From assembly GCA_012295275.1 (NCBI GenBank), contig CM022678.1, forward strand, positions 11,308,282 through 11,372,281: DNA of 64,000 bases, written 5' to 3'. The DNA comes from Chrysomallon squamiferum (lineage: Eukaryota; Mollusca; Gastropoda; Neomphalida; Peltospiridae). The notes beneath the pieces are model-generated. The model had not been told where the DNA came from, ran no database searches, and saw only the letters and a program-made list of their open reading frames with translations. The translations under genes were made by a program, and so were the position numbers. Shown piece after piece: positions 57,785-64,000 of the stretch. Each line of letters starts with the position of its first letter. Positions within the stretch are counted from its first letter, which is position 1.

Positions 57785-57833
57785 GGGGCTGGGGTGAGGG
57801 TTGGGTTTGGGATTGGGACACTGGGTGCGGGGG
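57785..57833 (+). other. G-rich tract, potential G-quadruplex
   Basis: Eight G-runs of at least three (GGGG, GGGG, GGG, GGG, GGG, GGG, GGG, GGGGG) are separated by loops of 2-5 nt on the + strand. A further GGGGGG lies at about 57845. It is the only strongly G-rich segment in the window. Confidence 0.75.
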
Positions 57834-58230
57834 TTTGAGTATGATGGGGGGTACAGAAAATGGGAGAAGTGATGATATTTTTTTTTGTAGGATTTGTTTT
57901 GGTTTCTTTTTATTTTATTTTTTACTTTTAAAAATGATTTAGAAATGTGTTTATGTGTATATGTACATGTGTGTGTATGTATGTGTGTTTGTGTACGAAT
58001 GTGTATATATATGTATGTAGGTGTGTGTGTGTATGTGTGTGTGTATGGATATATGTTTATATATATATGTGTGTATGTTTATGTGTATATATATGTTTGT
58101 GTATATGGATATATATATAGGTGTGTGTATATGTGTGTTTCTGTGTATACATGTATGTGTGTATGCATGTCTTGCATGTATGCATATGTTTGTATGTTTG
58201 TGCATGTATGAATGTAATAAATAACAAACT

Positions 58231-58236
<6 letters not shown>
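57834..58236. repeat. T-rich sequence, then GT/ATGT/TA array
   Basis: An imperfect GTGTAT/GTATGT array spans about 57947-58215. Cys/Val/Tyr and Thr/His/Ile frames are repeat translations. Confidence 0.92.
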
Positions 58237-58289
<53 letters not shown>

Positions 58290-58320
58290 ACTCTCTGTCT
58301 CTCTCACTCTCTCTAACCTC

Positions 58321-58388
<68 letters not shown>

Positions 58389-58492
58389 TTAATATCAGAC
58401 TAAACTGTGTGTACCCTACACCACACAGCACTGACACCATTGATTAACCTAACAGCACACTAGTGTGATACCAGTGTTATTACACTCATCTT

Positions 58493-58553
<61 letters not shown>

Positions 58554-58658
58554 TTAATATCATACTAAACTGTGTGTACCCTACACCACACAGCACTGAC
58601 ACCATTGATTAACCTAACAGCACACTAGTGTGATACCAGTGTTATTACACTCATCTTA

Positions 58659-58726
<68 letters not shown>

Positions 58727-58792
58727 GCACTGACACCATTGATTAACCTAACAGCACTCTAGTGTGATACCAGTATTATTACACTCATCTTA

Positions 58793-58831
<39 letters not shown>

Positions 58832-58937
58832 TTAATATCAGACTAAACTGTGTGTACCCTACACCACACAGCACTGACACCATTGATTAACCTAACAGCA
58901 CACTAGTGTGATACCAGTGTTATTACACTCATCTTAC
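58237..58937. repeat. Composite repeat: (CT)n plus about 110-bp unique unit, four copies
   Basis: CT tracts lie at 58237-58287, 58324-58382, 58495-58547, 58661-58720 and 58795-58824. Each of the last four or its right flank adjoins a unique unit starting CACACACTTAATATCAGACT and ending AGTGTTATTACACTCATCTT. Unit copies are at 58382-58491, 58548-58659, 58721-58793 (left 40 bp missing) and 58825-58937. Unit sequences are nearly identical while CT lengths vary from 30 to 60 bp. Confidence 0.97.
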
Positions 58938-59275
58938 GAATTCTCTTCTTTTTTTTTTTCACTGTTGCAATTAACAACAATTGAGCATCGTCATTGCTCG
59001 CCGTCTGACAGCAGAAACAAAAACAAAAACGCCGATGTAAAAACAAAAACTTTGTGCCGCCCGCTGTTGAACTGATTACTTCATCGTCGCAGTCTGAAAG
59101 CTTGACACCTAAAACGAGACATTCGAAAAAGTGCCGTGTGATTGAGTTTGTGAATTTTTGTGATTGGTTTTTGTGAAAAATAGCAACACGACTGGTTCAG
59201 TCTGGTTTCCAGTGTGAAATTTGTTTTTGGTTTTATTCGCTTGCGTAGAAGAATGATTATTTAGTAGACTGATAT
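58938..59275. promoter_or_regulatory. Complex CpG-containing patch
   Basis: Unique sequence with TGTGCCGCCCGCTG near 59052, GAGCATCGTCATTGCTCG (inverted GAGCA/TGCTC arms) near 58983 and an AAACAAAAAC repeat. No supported coding frame. Confidence 0.3.
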
Positions 59276-59900
59276 GAATTTGGTGATGTTGATGATGATG
59301 TTGGTGATGATGGTGATGCAAAGAGTAATTTTCCAATGATGATGCGATAATAAAAATATTATGATGTGATGATGATGATCATTGTGTTGCTGAATGATGA
59401 TCTGATGATTTGATGATGTTGATGATGTTATCTAATGTTTCTTAATTGTCTTTTGTGACTTATTTCTATGTAAGAGAAGAATAATTTTTATTTCCTTATT
59501 TGTTTGTTTGTTTGCTTATTTATTTATTTATTTATTTGTTCAGTTTCCTTCTATTTTTTTATTTTTATTAATTCTGATTTATTTATTATTTTAAAATATT
59601 TTACATTAATTTTGATTTATTTATTATTTTTAAATATTTTACATTAATTTCTATTTATTTATTATTTTTAACTATTTTACATTTTTCATTTTTTCCCCCT
59701 TTCTTTCTTTCATTTACTTATTTCTTCCTTTTTTCATTTACTCCCTCATTCATTCTTCCATCCTTCCTTTTTTTCTTTTCCTTTTCCTTTTCCTTTTACT
59801 ATTTTACAAGTGAGATTTTTGCTATAAATAACTGTGTTGTATAAGGATATTACGTCAGACACATACTACAAATATACACACACACACAGTGATGTAATAT
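59276..59900. repeat. (GATGAT)n, TTTA repeats and a 63-bp tandem repeat
   Basis: GATG/GATT repeats at 59281-59435. TTATTATTTTWAAATATTTTACATTAATTTYKATTTATT repeats three times at about 59580-59680 (period about 56-58 bp). (CTTTTC)n at about 59775-59800. Confidence 0.88.
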
Positions 59901-60049
59901 CTGTACATCATGACTTTCTTAGCCTTGCTAAAACAGATGGGAACCAGACTCTCAGGTTAGGATATCTCTTACAACTGCCAGGTTCTCCGAACACAACTTT
60001 GGACTGAGTTTTATATAGAGGTGTTGAATATATATGTATGTATATGTGT
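59901..60049. other. Unique sequence, no gene seen
   Basis: Balanced sequence (about 59905-60020) with a short minus-strand open segment running into the GT tract. No feature recognised. Confidence 0.4.
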
Positions 60050-60064
60050 ATGTGTGTGTGTGTT

Positions 60065-60152
<88 letters not shown>

Positions 60153-60163
60153 TGTGTGTGTGT
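60050..60163. repeat. (TG)n microsatellite
   Basis: About 114 bp of TG repeats with TTTGTA and TA interruptions; the core at 60069-60144 is perfect. Confidence 0.96.
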
Positions 60164-60206
60164 TTAAATAATACTAACAATGACAGAGACATTTGACTTT
60201 TTTCTG

Positions 60207-60220
60207 AACAAGAAAATAAA

Positions 60221-60269
<49 letters not shown>

Positions 60270-60292
60270 TTAATAGAAATAGTAATAGTAGC

Positions 60293-60350
<58 letters not shown>

Positions 60351-60450
60351 GAAATAGTAATAGTAATAGTAGCAATAATAATAATAATAATAATAATAGT
60401 AGTAATTATAATAATGATGATATATAATAATAATGATGGTGATGATGATA
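60207..60450. repeat. (AAT)n array with duplicated GAAATAGTAATAGTAGC junction
   Basis: Long perfect (AAT)n runs at about 60219-60270 and 60292-60349 are each followed by AGAAATAGTAATAGTA. The tract has been duplicated once. It ends in GATGATGATAAC at 60435-60452. Confidence 0.95.
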
Positions 60451-60547
60451 ACAATAACATTTAAACATTCTTTTATTAAAAGATCTCAAACCCCCAAAAT
60501 ATATAAACAAACAAACAAACAAACAATATTTCTCTGAATTAACAAAC

Positions 60548-60581
<34 letters not shown>

Positions 60582-60590
60582 AAGAAGTCA
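60451..60590. repeat. (AAAC)n and A-run of about 29 nt
   Basis: AAAC at 60507-60523 and A-run at 60550-60579. Confidence 0.9.
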
Positions 60591-60910
60591 CTAAACCGAA
60601 GTCCTGCTTTAAACTGCGGCACCTCCCCCTCCTCTGTAGCTCCCCTCCCCCTTTCACCCCTCCCCTCCTTCAGCCCTCCCCTCCCCTTGTGCTCTGCCCT
60701 GGACAGTTTAAAAAGGACTGCAGCTGGCCCAGTGAGCGAGGTAACAAAACCTGGTTATTACACGGCCACTGGTTGCATAACACTCAGATTGCTGTGCTTA
60801 TGCAACATCAGGAAATAAAAATACTGGGAAAAAAAAATAAAAATAAAAAGGAAAAAAAATGGACTGTTGCTATGACGTTCAGCAGCCAGATTTGGTAAAC
60901 TTCATTCATC
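60591..60910. promoter_or_regulatory. Promoter-like island: C-rich tract, TTTAAAAAGG, bZIP-type inverted repeat
   Basis: A C-rich tract (60623-60687) with eight C-runs could form a G-quadruplex on the minus strand. It is followed by CAGTTTAAAAAGGAC (TATA-like, 60705-60719). Downstream, GTTGCATAA (60772-60780) and TTATGCAAC (60798-60806) are perfect inverted repeats, each also a C/EBP-class site. Spacing from C-tract to TATA-like box is about 20 bp. No initiator or downstream exon could be verified. It is the most promoter-like segment of the right end. Confidence 0.42.
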
Positions 60911-60947
60911 AGAAAGCAGAGGTTTGATATCTGCGCTCATGAGTGAA

Positions 60948-60982
<35 letters not shown>

Positions 60983-61131
60983 TTGTTTTGTTTTGTTAAA
61001 TAATCTGTGTGTTAACGTTTCTTTCTTACAATGTGGCTGTTACAAGATCTGTTACTGATGTCTGGTTCCTTCCTTGGCTTCATTCTGTAAATAGAAGTGT
61101 GAGAATGTATGGATGGATGGATGAATGAATG

Positions 61132-61135
<4 letters not shown>
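60911..61135. other. (ATT)n at 60949-60981 and unique sequence
   Basis: A perfect (ATT)n run, TTTTG repeats, a short unique patch and (GGAT)n at about 61110-61130. Confidence 0.75.

Positions 61136-61199
<64 letters not shown>
61136..61199. repeat. (AG)32 microsatellite
   Basis: A perfect 64-bp tract. Confidence 0.97.
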
Positions 61200-61203
<4 letters not shown>

Positions 61204-61744
61204 TAAACACATGGGTGAATGGTCACGATGAAAAATGCATAACTAATAAATTAACAACATTTTTTTTAATATATGCTGAAAAGAAAACATTTATTCATAA
61301 TTTTAAATAATTCAAAATAATCAAAATAAAAACTAAAATAATTTTTTTATAAAGAAAGAAAATAATATTTTCATATTTTATATAATGTATGAAAATTTGA
61401 TTATGAAACAGAAATAGCAGTAATCATAACAATGGTAATAACAAAATAATAATAGTAATAATAACAACAATAAGATTAACAGTAATAATAATAATAGTAA
61501 TACTACTACTACTACAGTTACTTATAGTAATAATAACAATAATAAGACAGTAAAAATAATGACAATATAATAACAATAATAACAACAATAACAAAAGTAT
61601 AAAAAAGCAGAAACAGATGAGGAAATGAAAGGAGGTCAGGCAGGTTTCATTGAAATGATGGAGATCAGAAAAAGTAATTTCTTTGTAAACTGCTCCGTTC
61701 AATTCTCCATCATGTATTTACATTCTGTGCAGAAGTAGAAAATA
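61200..61744. repeat. AT-rich sequence with AAT/AAC/ACT trinucleotides
   Basis: Interrupted trinucleotides at 61410-61590. Otherwise AT-rich, with no gene. Confidence 0.75.
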
Positions 61745-61840
61745 ATTATTTACAGTAATCAAGACTGACCACTGGTCAGTGTCACTTCTACAGCCTCCTC
61801 CCAACTTGACCACTGGGAAAAAAAAAAACCTCTTCCTGGA
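61745..61840. promoter_or_regulatory. Motif pair: TGACCACTGGTCA and TGACCACTGG
   Basis: The full palindrome is at 61766-61778 and a 10-bp partial copy at 61807-61816, 41 bp apart, with a C-rich spacer. Candidate binding site pair by recurrence; the protein is unknown. Confidence 0.45.
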
Positions 61841-61913
61841 GTCAAATTATTTATTCTTTCATTCCTTCTTTCCTTCTTGTCTTTCTTTTTATTGTTCTGT
61901 ATTACTGTCTTTT

Positions 61914-61914
<1 letters not shown>

Positions 61915-61980
<66 letters not shown>
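61915..61980. repeat. (CT)33 microsatellite followed by ATCT tetramers
   Basis: A perfect 66-bp tract, then (ATCT)n-like sequence at 61988-62043. Confidence 0.97.
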
Positions 61981-61982
<2 letters not shown>

Positions 61983-62043
61983 ACACTTGTCTGTCTATCT
62001 ATCAATCTATCTCTTTCCATCTATCTATCAATCTATCTATCTA

Positions 62044-62230
62044 ACAATCATTTTTTATGTATTTATCTAATTCTTTCAGTCACTGACCCTTTTTTTTTTT
62101 TTTTTTTTTTTTTTTCTGTTTCTCTATCTCTTTATTTAATCTGCTTATTACATCAAGAAACAGAAACGGAGAGAAAGATAGAAGGAAAAAAGAAGCGAGA
62201 GATGGTGATGTATGTGTGTGTGTGTGTGTG

Positions 62231-62269
<39 letters not shown>

Positions 62270-62349
62270 AGGGAGAGATAACACAAGAGTCAAGCAGGAA
62301 ACTAAAGAGATTAAAAAAGAAAAAGAAAAAAGACTTGATGCTGAGTAAA
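62044..62349. repeat. T-run, purine segment and (TG)n
   Basis: T-run at 62089-62115, GA-rich sequence and TG tracts at 62211-62268 interrupted by TTTGTC. A 189-codon + frame (61779-62348) is assembled entirely from these repeats. Confidence 0.93.
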
Positions 62350-62665
62350 AACCCGAGTGAGAAATGAAAAATTCATCAGTCCAGCGCTGGCTTTGCAGTT
62401 CCCCCAAGATTGGTTATATCACCTCACAGCAACATTGCATGCGGCCAGAATAGCCATTGGTCACTCGCTGGCCTGTCTGATAACACACTTTTGGGAAAAA
62501 GCAGTGGTCAGCTACGTTTGATTACAGAGAGTGGCTGAAGGCTGAACACCAGCTGACCAGTGCGTTACATCACTGAATGGCCGAGCAGCAGTATGATCAT
62601 ATATCTGTGCACTGGACAGGGCAGTGGTCACTCCGGAGGTGGTCAGCTCTTTTACTTTGAGAAGC
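62350..62665. promoter_or_regulatory. Complex island with six TGACCAGTGG-type words
   Basis: Words at GCCATTGGTCACTCGC (about 62453), GCAGTGGTCAGC (62501-62512), TGACCAGTG (62554-62562), GCAGTGGTCACTCC (62621-62634) and GGTGGTCAGCTC (about 62638). They alternate in orientation over 200 bp of unique balanced sequence. No coding frame with support. Confidence 0.42.
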
Positions 62666-63300
62666 AGTTGTGATATTAAGTTTTTGTTTTTTTCTCTCTC
62701 TGGACAATGGTTGTGTGGTAATTCTCAGCTTAAACATGACAGCCATTGCTTGTATCAAAGGTACGGTTTTTTATTTCTTGTCTTTTTTTACTTAGTGGTA
62801 CGATGGTTTTTGATGTTTTTTGTATCACATTAGCTCACTGGTCTCTTTTTGTTTTTTTTATGATTAGTGGTGTCATGATGATGTTGATGATGATGTTTGT
62901 TGTTGTTGTGTCACATGAATAGCTCACTGGTTTTTAAAAAAAAAATTGTTTAGCAAATGATGATGATGATGATGTTGTTGTATCAAATATATAGTTCTCA
63001 TCAGATGTACAGCTCTTTGGTTGGTTTTTTATTTTTCTTTATTTAGTAAAGGATGATGTTGATGTTGTTGTAGCAGATGTTTAGTTCTCTGCTTTTTAAT
63101 TTTTTTTTTGACTTAGTGTACAACGATGATGTTGTTATATCAGATACACGATTTTTCTGCATTTATTTTTTTTTTTACTTAGTGAATGATGATGTTGATG
63201 TTGTTGTTGTTGTATGAAATGTTTATTATGTTCTGTTTTCTGAATGATGATGTATGATGCTGATGTTTGTGTTCATATTTGTTTTGTTTTTTATCTAACA
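62666..63300. repeat. Diverged tandem repeat with GATGATGTTGATGTTGTTGT cores
   Basis: Units of about 95-130 bp of the form TTAGTRNNTGATGATGTTGATG...GTTGTTGTNTCANATRNNTAGNTCNCTGNTTTTTTTTT recur from about 62770 to 63260 (core starts near 62875, 62958, 63050, 63125 and 63185). A decayed minisatellite with a trinucleotide core. Confidence 0.8.
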
Positions 63301-64000
63301 TACATCACATCTTTGTAAATGTCACATATATATATATATATCTACCATTTCATGACTGGTATGTGTGTGTGTATAATATATATAGTTTTATTAAATTGTA
63401 TTATTTTTTTCACTCATTTTTTATTTTATTTTTTAAATTCATCATTGAATTTTTTGCATTTTGTGTCTGTCATTTGTTTTGTTTTTATTTATTTCTATTT
63501 TTGTTTTCACATATTTATTTTTTAATATTTATTTATTTACTTATTTTTTTCAATTATTTATATATATATATAATTATTTCTCATCAATTATAGCATTTCG
63601 TTTTTTTTAAATTACTGCATATTGTTTCGTCATTGTTAATTTAAAAAAATGAATACTGGCAGTTTCAGATGTGTTTTTGTTTTTTTAATTTGTAGCATTT
63701 TGTTATTGTCTTTTCTATTTTTCTGTGTAATAATATACATCACAATATTTTTCATTTTTATTTTTATTTTAAAAAAACCCATTTTATTGTGCTTCTGTCC
63801 TGGATAATTTTTTATCACATTTTTGAAAAATGGTTTTAATATAAAATGTTGTTAATGTAATTATGATGGATGGATGGATGGATGGAAGGATGGATGAATG
63901 TACAGATGTAGAAGTGAGTGTTATATTTGTTGCTTGTTTAATAATGACAGCAACTACAGTACGTCAAAAGTATCTACATTTTTCTTGCTGTTCTTTTTAA
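63301..64000. repeat. AT-rich low-complexity end of window with (TA)n and (GGAT)n
   Basis: (TA)n at about 63327-63341 and 63561-63573, TTTA-rich sequence and (GGAT)n at about 63866-63894. No gene, RNA or mobile element recognised up to the window edge. Confidence 0.75.

Noticed and set aside
59908-60375. 155-codon minus frame with poly-Leu and Thr-His repeats
   Set aside because: Formed by the (AAT)n and (TG)n arrays.
61779-62348. 189-codon + frame
   Set aside because: Strung together from (CT)n, a T-run, GA-rich and (TG)n sequence; no domain.

Overview
This is a eukaryotic, almost certainly metazoan, non-coding window. It is strongly AT-rich and packed with very long perfect microsatellites: (CT)n/(AG)n tracts of 50-177 bp on both orientations, (GT)n/(AC)n, (AAT)n, TACA- and CATC-type arrays, and homopolymer T/A runs. 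It also holds many minisatellites with 22-, 36-, 43-, 67-, about 85- and about 100-bp units. There is no operon structure, no bacterial gene and no CRISPR. I could not defend any protein-coding gene: every long open frame is a translation of a simple repeat or lies in AT-rich unique sequence without family motifs. The repeat style, AT bias and large intergenic or intronic scale fit a lophotrochozoan such as a mollusc, and a cephalopod is a reasonable guess. That is inference from style, not from a marker gene.

The layout is an archipelago. Islands of complex, CpG-containing sequence, mostly 150-600 bp, are separated by low-complexity sea. Islands lie near 1-152, 1802-1985, 3046-3245, 4560-4935, 12200-12500, 17000-17400, 19640-20240, 22780-23600 (two), 25130-25560, 26925-27240, 28160-28320, 31840-32410, 33290-33735, 35500-36240, 38460-38930, 42660-43330, 44106-44370, 44920-45200, 46045-46480, 51150-51440, 52330-52950, 53570-53960, 56120-56460, 57300-57470, 58940-59270, 60590-60910 and 62350-62660. 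Many carry homeodomain-type TAATTA cores, E-boxes, CCAAT/ATTGG boxes or bZIP palindromes, so they look like candidate regulatory elements in a gene desert or giant intron. Their conservation could not be tested here.

The main unexpected signal is a short palindrome, TGACCASTGGTCA (S = C or G). It occurs in full at 12358, 36228, 53845 and 61766, with near-complete or half copies at more than a dozen other places, usually inside the complex islands. There is a degenerate local array at 28834-29064 and a cluster at 62450-62650. Other structured elements are a 66-copy 22-bp minisatellite (40110-41580), a 36-bp array (41957-42657), a tRNA-like SINE head followed by a 43-bp array (48431-49098), a 67-bp array with alternating variants (29916-30250), an inverted pair of about 125-bp dispersed repeats 9.6 kb apart (21.7 and 31.4 kb), a composite (CT)n plus about 110-bp unit repeated four times (58237-58937), two potential G-quadruplex tracts (57785-57833 on + and 60625-60686 on -), and a homopyrimidine tract of about 480 bp (37448-37925).

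Two short segments (8779-8847 and 14407-14499) have splice-like borders and an open frame. They are recorded as weak exon candidates only.
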